A stretch of 64,000 nucleotides of DNA from Flavobacterium kayseriense (GCF_014305095.1 NZ_JACRUI010000003.1:186001-250000); one strand, 5' to 3'; positions 8,177 through 17,970 are shown, counted from the stretch's first letter. Program-made: numbers and translations. The notes: a model not told the origin generated them from the letters alone.

Positions 8177-10530
8177 ATTATAATTATTTTAAAAGTAGTA
8201 CCTTGGTTTAACTCGCTTTCGATCATAACGGTACCTCCCATGGCTTCAATTTGATTTTTAGTTATGAATAAGCCAATACCTTTGGAATCCTTGTGGTTTG
8301 TAAACGTTTTATACATTCCAAATATTTTATTTCCATTTTGTTCTAGATCAATTCCTATACCATTGTCAGTGATTTGTAAAATTTTATTTTCCCCATCTTG
8401 TAATAAACTAATGGAAAACATTGGTTTTCGCTCAGGACTGCTATATCGTATTGCATTGGAAAACAAGTTATATAAGATGCTTTCTAAATACGCCGGGTTG
8501 TAATTGATTATCGTATTTGCATCGATATTATTTTGTACTATTATTTCTTTTTCTTTGATCTGCTGAGATAGCACTTGCAAAGTGTTTTTGATAATTTCAT
8601 TTAGATTTAATTTTTCCTGAATAAGACCAACGTTGGTTTGAATATTTACAACTTCATTTAAGTTTAGCATTGTTTCGTTCAAAGAAGTAGACACCGTTTT
8701 TAACAACTGAATCATGTGATCTACTTCTTCTTTAGAGTCTGATGTTTCAATTAAATTGATTAGGGAAGTTATATTACTCGTGTGAGAACGTAAATTATGA
8801 GAGACGATATAAGAAAAATTAAGCAAGCGCTTATTTTGTTCTGTTACTAAAGAAAGTGATTTATTAAGCTCATATTCAATTTCCTTTGGTTTAGTGATAT
8901 CAATCATGATTCCTCTCATATTGATAAGTTTACCATTAAAATCCATTCCGAGGTTTACAATATCTCTAAGCCAAATAACATCTCCGTTTTTTGCAATCAT
9001 TCGATATTCGAAATCATGATCCAATTTTGCTGCAGTTTGAGTTGAGCAGTACTTTAAAACAAATTCACTGTCGTCTGGATGAATGTGTTTTAACCAAAAG
9101 TCCTTTGACGAAATCCATTCATCACTAGTATATCCTAAAATAGATTCTACTTTCTTAGATATAAAAGTAAAGTTTACTTCAGCATCTGTTTCCCAAACAA
9201 TTCCATCGATTGTATTTATTAAAGATTCGATTCTTTTTTGAGAACTAGCAATAAGTGCTTCGTTAGATTTACGAGCCGTGATGTTTTGTGCGAAAGCAAT
9301 ATTACTAATGTGTTTTTTTTCTTCATTCCACAAAGGAGAAACGGTTAAGGCCACCCATACAATCTCACCTTTTTTAGTTAGATACCTTTTCTCTAAACTG
9401 TAGCTATCGATAATACCACTATTAACTTTTTTTAGCTGTTTTAAGTCATTTTGTAAATCATCCTGAAAGGTTACTTCTTTAAAAGTCATTCCTTTAAGCT
9501 CGTTTTCAGTATAGCCTAAGATAGCACAAAAATGGTTGTTGATCTCGAGAAAGCGTCCTGTTTCAATTTCGACTACAGCTATACCTATTTCTGCTTGTTC
9601 AAAAATTGTTTTAAATTGTAGTTCACTCTTGAATAATTTAGTTGCTTGTTGTTTAATGAAAATTTCTAGTTCGGCTGGCTTTTTTACTAAAATATAGGTT
9701 AGATACGCAAACCAAAGAGACAGTAATAAACCGAGAAGCCATGGGATAACTAGGGGAGGGAATAGGCTATTTGGATGCTTATCTATAAGATACAATTTCC
9801 AATCACCATCAGTAATAATAGTGCTAACAAAATCATTATCAATTAATTCTTTTCTTTGTTTTAAGAAGAAGACTTCTTCATTGGTAAGCGGATCAATTTT
9901 AGAAAGTTGAAAATAGTATGCACTACCATTACGTGAATTAATGATTGAGTTTTCTAATAATGTATCTAGTTTCAATATTACAGCTGAGAATCCCCAAAAT
10001 CGATTGTTATTGTAAACGGGAAGTCGACCTACAATACCTTGTCCACCTTGTATCAATTCTATCGGTCCAGCAAAATACATTTTTCTTTTAAGGATAGAGG
10101 CGAGAGCTTCATCTCTTAGTAATTCTGATTTTAAAATATCAAGACCTATTGCTTTTTCATTTCCTTTCAGAGGATAGGTATACTTTATAATACCGTCAGG
10201 AACTAATTGAACTGCTACTATATCATTGTTAGAGGCTAATAATTGTGCTCCGATAGTTTCAAAGTCACGAGGAACACCGTTATCATCAATAGTTAATGCA
10301 AGTGAAAGTGTAGTAGTGTAACAGTTCTTTAGCGTTTGTTCAATGTTTTCTTGAATCGCATTAAGATCAGTATTCATTATATTTCGCTTGGTTTCCTTAG
10401 CGAATTCATATCGCTGTACAAGGATGTACAAAGTAATAATTTGTAATACAACAAAAACGATGTAAGCAGTCGTTTTGGGTTTCACCGAAAGCCATCTACT
10501 AAGTTTTTTCCAACTAATTTGAGTTCTCAT
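8173..10530 (-). CDS. Membrane sensor histidine kinase with CHASE and two PAS domains
   Basis: 785 residues. A transmembrane helix at about 18-38 is followed by an extracytoplasmic CHASE-type domain (about 50-245) and a second membrane helix (VIPWLLGLLLSLWFAYLTYILV). Two PAS domains with PAC motifs (about 300-420 and 430-550) lead to the kinase core. The phospho-acceptor histidine is in SYIVSHNLRSHTSNI (about residue 578), and the ATPase domain carries the N box (NLFSNAIRYS), G1 (DNGIGID) and G2 (GIGLFITKN). Two PAS modules suggest integration of an external and an internal cue. Coupled to the receiver gene downstream. Confidence 0.93.
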   Translation of the reverse strand: MRTQISWKKLSRWLSVKPKTTAYIVFVVLQIITLYILVQRYEFAKETKRNIMNTDLNAIQENIEQTLKNCYTTTLSLALTIDDNGVPRDFETIGAQLLASNNDIVAVQLVPDGIIKYTYPLKGNEKAIGLDILKSELLRDEALASILKRKMYFAGPIELIQGGQGIVGRLPVYNNNRFWGFSAVILKLDTLLENSIINSRNGSAYYFQLSKIDPLTNEEVFFLKQRKELIDNDFVSTIITDGDWKLYLIDKHPNSLFPPLVIPWLLGLLLSLWFAYLTYILVKKPAELEIFIKQQATKLFKSELQFKTIFEQAEIGIAVVEIETGRFLEINNHFCAILGYTENELKGMTFKEVTFQDDLQNDLKQLKKVNSGIIDSYSLEKRYLTKKGEIVWVALTVSPLWNEEKKHISNIAFAQNITARKSNEALIASSQKRIESLINTIDGIVWETDAEVNFTFISKKVESILGYTSDEWISSKDFWLKHIHPDDSEFVLKYCSTQTAAKLDHDFEYRMIAKNGDVIWLRDIVNLGMDFNGKLINMRGIMIDITKPKEIEYELNKSLSLVTEQNKRLLNFSYIVSHNLRSHTSNITSLINLIETSDSKEEVDHMIQLLKTVSTSLNETMLNLNEVVNIQTNVGLIQEKLNLNEIIKNTLQVLSQQIKEKEIIVQNNIDANTIINYNPAYLESILYNLFSNAIRYSSPERKPMFSISLLQDGENKILQITDNGIGIDLEQNGNKIFGMYKTFTNHKDSKGIGLFITKNQIEAMGGTVMIESELNQGTTFKIIII

Positions 10531-10857
10531 TTACTTACAATTCATTTTTACACTCTAGTGGCAACATTGATTTAATAAAGTATGATGTATACTATTATAA
10601 GTAAACCTTTTATATTTATTGATTCTTGGTAATAATTTTAATATCAGCTAATATTTGATAACGAAAATAAACTTTTAATTACTATTTAACAAGTTTTTAC
10701 TATGTTTTTATTGTTTGGTTTGATGTAATAAATTTAAAATTTTGGACAATATCAAATGGACGATGTTACCATTAAATAATAAATGCCGAACTTTGCTTTT
10801 TTAAAATTTATCGGCATCACTATGCTTACATTAAGATAAAAACAAATACTACGTTTC
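10531..10857. other. Intergenic region between the kinase and a rightward gene set
   Basis: About 330 bases, strongly AT-rich. It separates divergent units and must hold both promoters, but I see no exact TAnnTTTG box with a good -33 element, no hairpin and no conserved repeat. Confidence 0.4.
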
Positions 10858-11010
10858 ATGGGAAGAAATAACGACAGAAATATCAAGATTCACAACGACA
10901 AATTACACAAAGCACAGGATAAAGCAAAGCAGGCTGAAAGAATCCGTAAGGAAAAATTGAAACAGATTGTGAAGCAATTTAATGAGAATACTAATTCTGA
11001 AGAGAAATAA
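10858..11010 (+). CDS. Small highly charged protein (50 residues)
   Basis: ATG at 10858, TAA at 11008-11010. It encodes a 50-residue, almost entirely hydrophilic helical protein rich in Lys, Gln, Asn and Glu (KAQDKAKQAERIRKEKL). It lies 16 bases upstream of the next small gene with no terminator between, so it is probably cotranscribed. Codon usage matches neighbouring genes and the frame is not overlapped by a better one. Unknown function; possibly an RNA- or ribosome-associated peptide from its charge, which is a guess. Confidence 0.5.
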   Translation: MGRNNDRNIKIHNDKLHKAQDKAKQAERIRKEKLKQIVKQFNENTNSEEK

Positions 11011-11026
11011 CAGCAAAACACTAATC

Positions 11027-11260
11027 ATGAAAGACGATAACTATTTGTTACTTAAAAATAACGTTCAAGAAATTATTGATTTAATCGCCGCTAAAAATGC
11101 CACGGAAGCTACTAATAGATTAGTTGAAGTTAGTGATAAATTAGATGAAATACTTGACCATTCTGATGACGATGACGATCTAAGAGAACTTAGTAAATAC
11201 CAAGTTTTGTTAAATCAATTGCATCAAAAAATAATTGCTTTGAACGGGCAAGCACAATAA
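11027..11260 (+). CDS. Small acidic coiled-coil hypothetical protein
   Basis: The start is taken at the ATG at 11027 (MKDDNYLLLKNNVQE), because the longer frame from 10982 would overlap the preceding small gene. The product of 77 residues is helical, with heptad-like leucines and a run of aspartates (HSDDDDDLRE). No known family. It lies one base upstream of the YchJ gene, so they are cotranscribed. Confidence 0.6.
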   Translation: MKDDNYLLLKNNVQEIIDLIAAKNATEATNRLVEVSDKLDEILDHSDDDDDLRELSKYQVLLNQLHQKIIALNGQAQ

Positions 11261-11261
11261 T

Positions 11262-11639
11262 ATGACTACAAATTGCTTTTGTGGGGCATCTACTCCCTTC
11301 GATTTATGTTGCGAACCTTTTATTAGTGGTAAGAATAATGCCCCCACTGCCGAAAAGTTGATGCGTTCGCGTTATAGCGCTTTTGCTACACATCATGCAG
11401 CTTATTTAGTTGCTACTACCCACAAATCAGAGCGAACTTCTACTCTAAAGGAAGAGGTGTTACAATGGGCGATTGCTAACCAATGGCAAAAATTAGAAAT
11501 AGTACAAGCAACTGCAACCACTGTTACTTTCAAGGCCTATTATATGGATTTTAATAGACAGCCACAAATTCACCACGAGTTATCTACTTTTGTTCAAGAA
11601 GATGGATTGTGGTATTATGTAGATGGTTCTTTTTTCTGA
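11262..11639 (+). CDS. YchJ-family SEC-C/NTF2-like protein
   Basis: 125 residues. The N-terminal CFCG...CCEPF is half of the SEC-C zinc motif, followed by the family signature EKLMRSRYSAF and an NTF2-like domain ending VDGSFF. YchJ proteins are often longer because of a second C-terminal SEC-C motif; this one keeps only the N-terminal one, as in many Bacteroidetes. The function is unknown in the family. Last gene of a three-gene rightward unit. Confidence 0.85.
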   Translation: MTTNCFCGASTPFDLCCEPFISGKNNAPTAEKLMRSRYSAFATHHAAYLVATTHKSERTSTLKEEVLQWAIANQWQKLEIVQATATTVTFKAYYMDFNRQPQIHHELSTFVQEDGLWYYVDGSFF

Positions 11640-11685
11640 TTTTATTGTTTCTAAATTCTTAGTTTGAATTTCCATAATTATGTTG

Positions 11686-11808
11686 CGTGAGTGATAGTAG
11701 CGGAAATCCCGTGCTTTTTTTTAGCACGGATTGAGAGTGTATAGCACGACCTCGTTTAGCATTAATTTCGTTCTGGAATAAAAATGATGTAAAACGAGGG
11801 CACGCCCA
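11686..11808 (+). repeat. Structured intergenic element (flavobacterial type), copy 1
   Basis: Begins near GAGTGATAGTAGCGGAAAT and ends with GGGCACGCCC. It contains a hairpin CCGTGCT (11709-11715) / AGCACGG (11723-11729) and a long-range stem CTCGTTT (11752-11758) / AAACGAG (11792-11798). The order of the AGTAGCGGAAA and TATAGCACGACC modules resembles 53083-53240, and I recall similar elements at gene ends in flavobacterial genomes. A non-coding RNA or mobile hairpin element; function unknown. Confidence 0.5.
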
Positions 11809-11895
11809 AATTATAGATTTTAAAGTAACTTGTTTTAACTAAAAATTAATAATCGTTTTTTGAGAACCGTTTTAAAAAGGTGTAATTTTATCTGT

Positions 11896-13014
11896 ATGAA
11901 AAATGATATTAAAAAAGGATTCTATTTTAAGCAATATGAGGCTCCCTTTCAGTCTCCTTTTGATCGACTCTTTGGAATATTCAAGGAGCTAATTACCCAT
12001 ACTTCAGGGGATTTTGACGAAGCAATTGATTGGTTACGTGAACTAGACAAGGAATATAAATTGACCGATTCCAGCTATACTATCGAAGACTTTATCGAAG
12101 ATTTAAAGAAAAAAGGATATATCAAGGATGAAGTAAGAGAGGACGGAAGTGGCGGTCTAGGAATAACTGCCAAAACAGAAAGAGCGATACGCCAAACTGC
12201 CTTAGATCAAATTTTTGGAAATTTAAAACGATCAGGAACTGGTAGCCACAAAACGAAACATGCGGGTAACGGAGATGAGCATACAGGAGAATTTAGGGAA
12301 TTTCATTTTGGTGATGGACTAGAACGTATTTCCTTGACGGAGAGTTTACGAAACGCACAAATCAATAATGGAGTATCTGATTTTATGTTGACCGAGAATG
12401 ATTTGGTTGTCGAAGATACGCAATACAAGGCACAAATGAGCACCGTGTTAATGATTGACATTAGCCACAGTATGATTTTGTATGGAGAAGACCGCATCAC
12501 TCCTGCTAAGAAAGTGGCAATGGCGCTTGCAGAACTCATCACGACTCGCTACCCCAAAGATACGCTTGATATCTTAGTTTTTGGAAATGATGCATGGCCC
12601 ATTGCCATCAAAGATTTACCCTATTTAAAAGTAGGGCCTTTTCATACTAATACTGTAGCAGGACTACAACTGGCCATGGATTTGTTACGAAGAAAGCGAA
12701 ATACGAATAAGCAAATTTTCATGATAACCGATGGGAAGCCAAGTTGTGTTAAGGAAAAAGACGGTTCGTACTACATGAACAGTAATGGACTAGACGACTA
12801 TATTGTGGATAAATGCTACACCCAAGCGCAGCAGGCTAGAAAATTACATATTCCTATCACTACATTTATGATTGCGAATGATCCCTATTTGCAAAAATTT
12901 GTCAATAAATTCACCGAGGCCAATCAAGGCAAAGCCTTCTACACTGGATTAAAAGGCTTAGGCGAAATGATTTTTGAAGATTATGAAACCAATCGTAAAA
13001 AAAGAATCAAGTAA
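11896..13014 (+). CDS. VWA (MIDAS) domain protein paired with AAA+ ATPase
   Basis: The start is placed at ATG 11896 (MKNDIKKGF) rather than 11860, which would add residues that look non-coding. About 372 residues: a helical N-terminal half, then a von Willebrand A domain from about residue 180 with a MIDAS motif DISHS (in MIDISHSM), a conserved threonine in NTVAG and an ITDGKP aspartate. This layout is found in CoxE/YehP-like proteins that work with MoxR/ChlI-type ATPases. The ATPase gene follows 78 bases downstream, so the pair probably forms a chaperone-like complex that matures or remodels a metal- or membrane-linked target. Confidence 0.85.
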   Translation: MKNDIKKGFYFKQYEAPFQSPFDRLFGIFKELITHTSGDFDEAIDWLRELDKEYKLTDSSYTIEDFIEDLKKKGYIKDEVREDGSGGLGITAKTERAIRQTALDQIFGNLKRSGTGSHKTKHAGNGDEHTGEFREFHFGDGLERISLTESLRNAQINNGVSDFMLTENDLVVEDTQYKAQMSTVLMIDISHSMILYGEDRITPAKKVAMALAELITTRYPKDTLDILVFGNDAWPIAIKDLPYLKVGPFHTNTVAGLQLAMDLLRRKRNTNKQIFMITDGKPSCVKEKDGSYYMNSNGLDDYIVDKCYTQAQQARKLHIPITTFMIANDPYLQKFVNKFTEANQGKAFYTGLKGLGEMIFEDYETNRKKRIK

Positions 13015-13092
13015 TAAAGTGCAACTCTTAAATATTAAAGTTAGCGAGCAACAGTCAATACTGATTTAGCTCGAAACTACTAAAACAAAAAG

Positions 13093-14556
13093 ATGAAAAT
13101 AGAAAACATAAAAACATTAGGCGAATTAAAAGCGGCAGGTTACCAATCTAAAAGTATTAAAGAAGAATTACGTTCAAATTTACGCGATAAAATTAAATCA
13201 GGTAAACCCACATTTGAAGGGGTACATGGTTTTGAAAACACAGTAATTCCAGAACTGGAACGTGCAATATTATCACGTCATAATATTAACCTATTGGGAT
13301 TACGTGGTCAAGCCAAAACGAGACTAGCGCGTAAAATGGTCGATTTACTGGACGAATACATACCTTTTGTAACAGGATCAGAAATTAATGACGATCCTTT
13401 TAATCCGATCTCTCGATTTGCAAAAGACACGATTGAAAGCCAAGGTGATGTAACTCCTATATCTTGGTTGCATCGTTCGGATCGCTTTTTTGAAAAGTTA
13501 GCGACTCCAGATGTAACCGTAGCCGATTTGATAGGAGATATTGATCCTATTAAAGCGGCAAACTTAAAGTTATCCTACGCTGACGACCGTGTTATTCACT
13601 TTGGGATGATACCGCGAGCCAATCGCTCGATCTTTGTAATCAATGAACTTCCTGATTTACAAGCAAGAATTCAAGTAGCCTTGTTTAATATTTTGCAAGA
13701 AGGTGATATCCAAATTCGTGGATTTAAATTACGCATGCCTTTAGACATGCAATTTGTATTTACGGCAAATCCTGAGGATTATACCAATCGTGGTAGTATT
13801 GTGACTCCATTGAAGGATCGAATTGGATCTCAAATTCTGACGCATTATCCAGAGACGATAGCTGTTGCTAGAACCATTACCTCGCAAGAAGCAAAATTAG
13901 ATCCTGACCAAAGTGATACAGTTTATGTGCCATCACTTGCCAAAGATTTAGTAGAGCAAATAAGTTTTGAGGCACGTGATAGCGAGTATATTGATAATAA
14001 AAGTGGTGTGAGTGCTCGTATGAGTATTACCGCTTATGAAAATTTATTGAGTACTGCAGAACGTCGTGCTTTAAAAGCAGGAGTAGACAAAACAACGGTT
14101 CGCTTATCTGACTTTATGGGAATTATACCTGCAATTACAGGTAAAGTGGAGTTGGTTTACGAAGGAGAGCAGGAGGGAGCTGCATTTGTGGCGCAAAATC
14201 TAATTGGATCTGCAATTCATACGTTTTTTCCAGGTTATTTTCCAAAAATTGAAAAATTAGAAAAGCCAAATGAAAAAACAGCTTACTCAGATTTAATCGA
14301 ATGGTTTTTTGCAGAAAGTGGTTTTGAATTATTAGATGATAGCTCTGATGAAGAATACGAGCGCATTATAGGAGCCATTGTTCCTCTCGAAATTTTAATC
14401 AAAAAATACCAACCTGAATTGCCTAAAGAAGATAAGTTCTTTATGAAAGAATTTATTTTATGGGCATTAGTAGAGTACAATAAACTAAGTAAAGACAGAA
14501 TAGCCGAAGGATACCAATTTAAGGATATTTACGGTAGTTATATAAGTAAATTGTAA
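13093..14556 (+). CDS. ChlI/MoxR-type AAA+ ATPase
   Basis: 487 residues. Walker A is GLRGQAKTR (about 83-91), an atypical loop ending in Thr-Arg rather than the usual GKT/S. Walker B is FVINELPDL, sensor 1 is FTANPEDYTNRGSIVTPLKDRIG, and a helical lid domain makes up the C-terminal third. It resembles the magnesium-chelatase subunit I group of AAA+ proteins and is cotranscribed with the upstream VWA gene, mirroring ChlI-ChlD and MoxR-VWA partnerships. No chelatase pathway genes are nearby, so a tetrapyrrole role is not supported. Confidence 0.85.
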   Translation: MKIENIKTLGELKAAGYQSKSIKEELRSNLRDKIKSGKPTFEGVHGFENTVIPELERAILSRHNINLLGLRGQAKTRLARKMVDLLDEYIPFVTGSEINDDPFNPISRFAKDTIESQGDVTPISWLHRSDRFFEKLATPDVTVADLIGDIDPIKAANLKLSYADDRVIHFGMIPRANRSIFVINELPDLQARIQVALFNILQEGDIQIRGFKLRMPLDMQFVFTANPEDYTNRGSIVTPLKDRIGSQILTHYPETIAVARTITSQEAKLDPDQSDTVYVPSLAKDLVEQISFEARDSEYIDNKSGVSARMSITAYENLLSTAERRALKAGVDKTTVRLSDFMGIIPAITGKVELVYEGEQEGAAFVAQNLIGSAIHTFFPGYFPKIEKLEKPNEKTAYSDLIEWFFAESGFELLDDSSDEEYERIIGAIVPLEILIKKYQPELPKEDKFFMKEFILWALVEYNKLSKDRIAEGYQFKDIYGSYISKL

Positions 14557-14576
14557 CCGTTTAAAATTTCTTTTTT

Positions 14577-14613
14577 AAAAGGATTCAGATTCATTTCTGA
14601 ATCCTTTTTTTAT
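14577..14613 (+). terminator. Terminator of the VWA/ATPase unit
   Basis: A 12-bp perfect stem AAAAGGATTCAG / CTGAATCCTTTT with an eight-base loop followed by a T-run, 20 bases after the ATPase stop. Confidence 0.9.
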
Positions 14614-14716
14614 TAAAATCAAGTAGCACGTATAAGTTTAGTTCTTAAATTGTTATTTCTATTTTTTTTTAATTTACCTTGCCTTGTTGGCATCACTTTA
14701 GGTCAACGTAATTCCC

Positions 14717-15310
14717 ATGGAAAACAGCTTTGAAGCTTTGATTGCCTCTTATATAGAGAATAGAGTAGGTGTTTGTGAACATTTTTTAAGCGACAAGTTA
14801 GCTAATAATTTAAAGAAAAATTTAATAGCCCTTAAAAAGCAAGATTTATTAGTAGAAGCCGGAACAGGTAACTCTAATGTTATTGCTTACGATAGCGCAG
14901 TGAGAAGCGATTCAATTTATTGGTTAGATAAAAAACACAATAATGAGTTCGAAAATGAATTTTTTATTCAAATTGAAGCTTTTATTGCTTATCTAAACGA
15001 GAGTTGTTATACCGGAATCACAGGCTATGAATTTCATTATTCGTTGTATGAAGAAGGTGATTTTTACCTACAGCATTTAGATCAATTTCAAAGTAATTCG
15101 AGCAGAAAATATTCGATGATTAGTTATTTAAATGAGAATTGGAAACCGGAACATGGTGGAGAGTTACTTATTCATCAAATAGATAATAACCAGCTGATTA
15201 CACCTATACAGGGGAAAACCGTTTTTTTTAAAAGTGATGAATTGCTACACGAAGTATTAGTAACTCAAGCTACTAGAATGAGTATCACCGGCTGGTTAAA
15301 ATCGGACTAA
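14717..15310 (+). CDS. 2OG-Fe(II) oxygenase, prolyl 4-hydroxylase-like
   Basis: 197 residues. The double-stranded beta-helix core shows the iron triad: HxD in LQHLDQF (about 117-119) and the distal His in LLHEVLVTQ, followed by the 2-oxoglutarate-binding Arg in TRMSITGWL. HGGELLI between them is the usual jelly-roll segment. It probably hydroxylates a protein or small-molecule substrate using Fe(II), O2 and 2-oxoglutarate. It stands alone, with no neighbour hinting at the substrate. Confidence 0.88.
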   Translation: MENSFEALIASYIENRVGVCEHFLSDKLANNLKKNLIALKKQDLLVEAGTGNSNVIAYDSAVRSDSIYWLDKKHNNEFENEFFIQIEAFIAYLNESCYTGITGYEFHYSLYEEGDFYLQHLDQFQSNSSRKYSMISYLNENWKPEHGGELLIHQIDNNQLITPIQGKTVFFKSDELLHEVLVTQATRMSITGWLKSD

Positions 15311-15331
15311 TATTTTATAAAACTCTTATTA

Positions 15332-16039
15332 TTAGTTAATAGTTTCTAATTGCAAGTACAGTCTATTCAATTCATTTTCTAAGATATCAATCTCTTTTTT
15401 CAAAGTCCTTATAGCATTTTGAGAGGAATTAATTTGCTCAGATTTATCCTCCTCAGATCGTAATATTTTGAACTTTTTGGTAGCAATCAAATCAGCATCC
15501 GCTTCATCGAGTAGATTCTTTTTATCAATTAGCAAGGCTTTGACTTCAACTAATCGATTGTTAATCGAATCTTTTCGGTATTTGTTGGTGTTTTCTGATG
15601 CAATTCTTTTTGCTATTTCTTCTTGTATGAGTTCCTCAGAAGAAATTTTTCGTTCTAGTTTAGCTCTCTCGTTGTTTAATTCTGTTGTTCTGTTTCTTTC
15701 ATCTAATTCTGCTTTCTTTGTACTTCGAAGCACATTAAGAACAATAACAAAAATTAAACCAACCACCAATAACAAAATCAACAAGAAATGACTTTTTTTT
15801 AATCCTAAAATGGTAGTGGGTTTTTTAGCTGTTGGTTTGCTAATTCGTTGACTAGCTTGTATTGGAGGTGGTACTACTTTAAAAAGGAATGCCAGCTCCT
15901 CAATTTCACCAGCATATTTCCATTCATCCATTCCATTGTACCATACTAAAGTAGCAGTGCTAATGTCCTGAAGTTTCAATTCTTCAATTGTAAACGGACC
16001 GCCATTTTCGTTTCCGTTATTAATATAGTAGGTTTTCAT
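15332..16039 (-). CDS. GYF_2 (DUF4339) membrane protein with coiled coil
   Basis: 235 residues. Residues 1-50 are a GYF_2 domain (YYINNGNENGGPFTIEEL, then VWYNGMDEWKYAGEI), a peptide-binding fold common at the N-termini of bacterial membrane proteins. A basic linker leads to one transmembrane helix (FLLILLLVVGLIFVIVLNVL, about 88-107). The rest is a charged coiled coil of about 115 residues. A -7 box TATTTTTG lies on the minus strand at 16089-16082. Probably a scaffold protein; the partner is unknown. Confidence 0.8.
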   Translation of the reverse strand: MKTYYINNGNENGGPFTIEELKLQDISTATLVWYNGMDEWKYAGEIEELAFLFKVVPPPIQASQRISKPTAKKPTTILGLKKSHFLLILLLVVGLIFVIVLNVLRSTKKAELDERNRTTELNNERAKLERKISSEELIQEEIAKRIASENTNKYRKDSINNRLVEVKALLIDKKNLLDEADADLIATKKFKILRSEEDKSEQINSSQNAIRTLKKEIDILENELNRLYLQLETIN

Positions 16040-16119
16040 TCGCTTTGCTGTTACACTAAAATTTTATAGTGTAAAATTACAACAAAAATATATTTTTTAA
16101 CAGCTTACATGATTTCGTT

Positions 16120-17265
16120 TTAGATAGTTTTACCGTAAACTCTCGTTATGAAATTTCCATTCAAAAATAGAGAGGTATCGATTTGGCTCTGTAAAATGAC
16201 TCCATTTAAATTGCCCTCTAATAACAGTTGTGCTGCTTGCGCTAAAGGAGCTGCTGTTGTTACTTGAATAGCTCGCAAGGTATGGCTGCCCACTTTTTGT
16301 GGTAAAATTGTTTTAGCAATTTCATTTCGCCTTAAAACTCCTGTGTGGTCTTTGCCTTCAACAGCAGCGTAAAGTACAATTTGGTCCTCTTCCATCTGTG
16401 GAATGCATTCTTGCATTTTTTGCTGCAATTCCTTACTATTTGCCGTTTTGCCAGATGTATTTTGTATTTGTTGATCTATCCAATCATAATGTCCAGGAAA
16501 ACGTAATGTTTTATAATCTAAGTGTTTTACTTTTCCGGCCAAGGCATAAGGCAAATCGGCAGCGCCACCAGAAGTTAGATCTTCTTCATACGTCAAACCA
16601 TCAATTATTATAGTTGCTCTTTCTGATAAGGAGGGAAGTATAGTTGTAATGAAATCCCGAATGACAATAGTTTCCTCTACATACTCAGTTGCAACACCAA
16701 TAGGGCTCCAAGTAAAACCATAAAAATGAGGTGCTACTGCATTTTTAGTTAAGGCACCTACTTTAAATTCTAAAGTTTGAACTTCCTTAACTCTATAATT
16801 TAAGCAAAACTTTTGAAAGAGTTCGTGGGCTACTAAATTGATATAACCGGGAGCTAATCCGGTTTGTAATAGAAAACCTGTAGTTGCATTTTTAGCTATA
16901 GTAATGATTTCGTTTGTTTCAGCTACATATTCAGTTAGGTTAACGTAATGTAGATTGTATTTTTTTGCAAAATATGCAATTCTTGGGGCAGCATTTCCAG
17001 GTAAACAATCTAAGATGATAGCACCTTTTTCAAAAACAGCAATCATTTCATCTGTTTCAATAGTTTCATTAATTTTAAAATCAATGACGGTACATGGTTT
17101 ACTGCAGCCTTCTTTTACCCACTTAGCTACTTTATTCGCTTTTAGGGGATTTCTATCCCCAATAAAAAGGGTAGGTGTGACCGTACTCCATTCCCCTAGA
17201 ATTAAGGCAACTGCTTCAGCAATTCCGCCAGCTCCGGCAATTATGATATTGAAATGTTTTTCCAT
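16120..17265 (-). CDS. Saccharopine dehydrogenase-like NAD(P)-binding protein
   Basis: 381 residues. The N-terminal Rossmann fold begins IIIAGAGGIAEAVALILG, with the glycine-rich loop GAGGIA. The middle contains LLQTGLAPGYINLVAHELF and the C-terminal half has the saccharopine dehydrogenase C-terminal-domain layout. Members catalyse reversible reduction in lysine metabolism, but in Bacteroidetes close relatives often act on other imino-acid substrates, so the substrate is not assigned. Stands alone. Confidence 0.8.
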   Translation of the reverse strand: MEKHFNIIIAGAGGIAEAVALILGEWSTVTPTLFIGDRNPLKANKVAKWVKEGCSKPCTVIDFKINETIETDEMIAVFEKGAIILDCLPGNAAPRIAYFAKKYNLHYVNLTEYVAETNEIITIAKNATTGFLLQTGLAPGYINLVAHELFQKFCLNYRVKEVQTLEFKVGALTKNAVAPHFYGFTWSPIGVATEYVEETIVIRDFITTILPSLSERATIIIDGLTYEEDLTSGGAADLPYALAGKVKHLDYKTLRFPGHYDWIDQQIQNTSGKTANSKELQQKMQECIPQMEEDQIVLYAAVEGKDHTGVLRRNEIAKTILPQKVGSHTLRAIQVTTAAPLAQAAQLLLEGNLNGVILQSQIDTSLFLNGNFITRVYGKTI

Positions 17266-17409
17266 TTACTAAAGTTAATCATTTTTAGGTAAACAGCTGA
17301 TTTGTATGTCTTTATTTTTAAAGTAAGTAATTATAATTGCCAATTGATTTACTCAAGTTTCGTGAAGTATTTAGAGTAGACAAATAACTATTGATTGAGT
17401 TTAGAAATT

Positions 17410-17970
17410 TTAATAATACAATCTAAAATCGAGTAACTTGCATAAAGCATAATGCTTTTGATGTAATTCTTCGACAATCGCTACAAGGTCATCATCCTCT
17501 TCGCATAAACTAAAAAATGCCTTGTCCAAATGTATACTACTCAAAGTTTGCAAGGATTCGCCATAACCAGAGATCGCTTTGGCATTAGTCACATCAATAA
17601 AATATTGTGCTTCCTCTTGGCTTAAATCCAATACTTTTTTGTTCGAAAAATGAACAATTTTACCTCTTAGTTTGCCTTCAAATAATTCGGCTATTTCTTC
17701 TAAACTATAGTAATAATCATGTAGGCAAATGTTATTTTCTTGACCAGGCATAACTAAATAAATAATGACATAATCTTTAAAACTATGATCATCATATAGC
17801 AAGGCACCCAGACCTTCCTCGAGCCCCTCGATTGTGTCACAATTTTTATAAATACTTGCAATATTGTGTTCTATGGCAAGCTTCTCTAAATTTTTAACAG
17901 TTTCGGTTGCAGTGGTAACCTCTATATCAGGAACTCCTTCTAGACAGAAAATAAAATTTTCTTCTTCCAT
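17410..17970 (-). CDS. Conserved hypothetical protein (DUF6642-like)
   Basis: 186 residues, soluble and acidic. It reads as an alpha/beta fold: FIFCLEGVPDIEV at the start, a helix VKNLEKLAIEHNI, then FKDYVIIYLVMPGQEN and GKLRGKIVHFSN. I think it matches the family labelled DUF6642 but cannot confirm this. A -7 box TATTTTTG lies at 18010-18003 on the minus strand. Function unknown. Confidence 0.65.
   Translation of the reverse strand: MEEENFIFCLEGVPDIEVTTATETVKNLEKLAIEHNIASIYKNCDTIEGLEEGLGALLYDDHSFKDYVIIYLVMPGQENNICLHDYYYSLEEIAELFEGKLRGKIVHFSNKKVLDLSQEEAQYFIDVTNAKAISGYGESLQTLSSIHLDKAFFSLCEEDDDLVAIVEELHQKHYALCKLLDFRLYY

Noticed and set aside
13093..14556. Magnesium chelatase for chlorophyll or cobalamin synthesis
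   Set aside because: The ATPase resembles subunit I, but there is no tetrapyrrole gene nearby and it pairs with a CoxE-like VWA protein.
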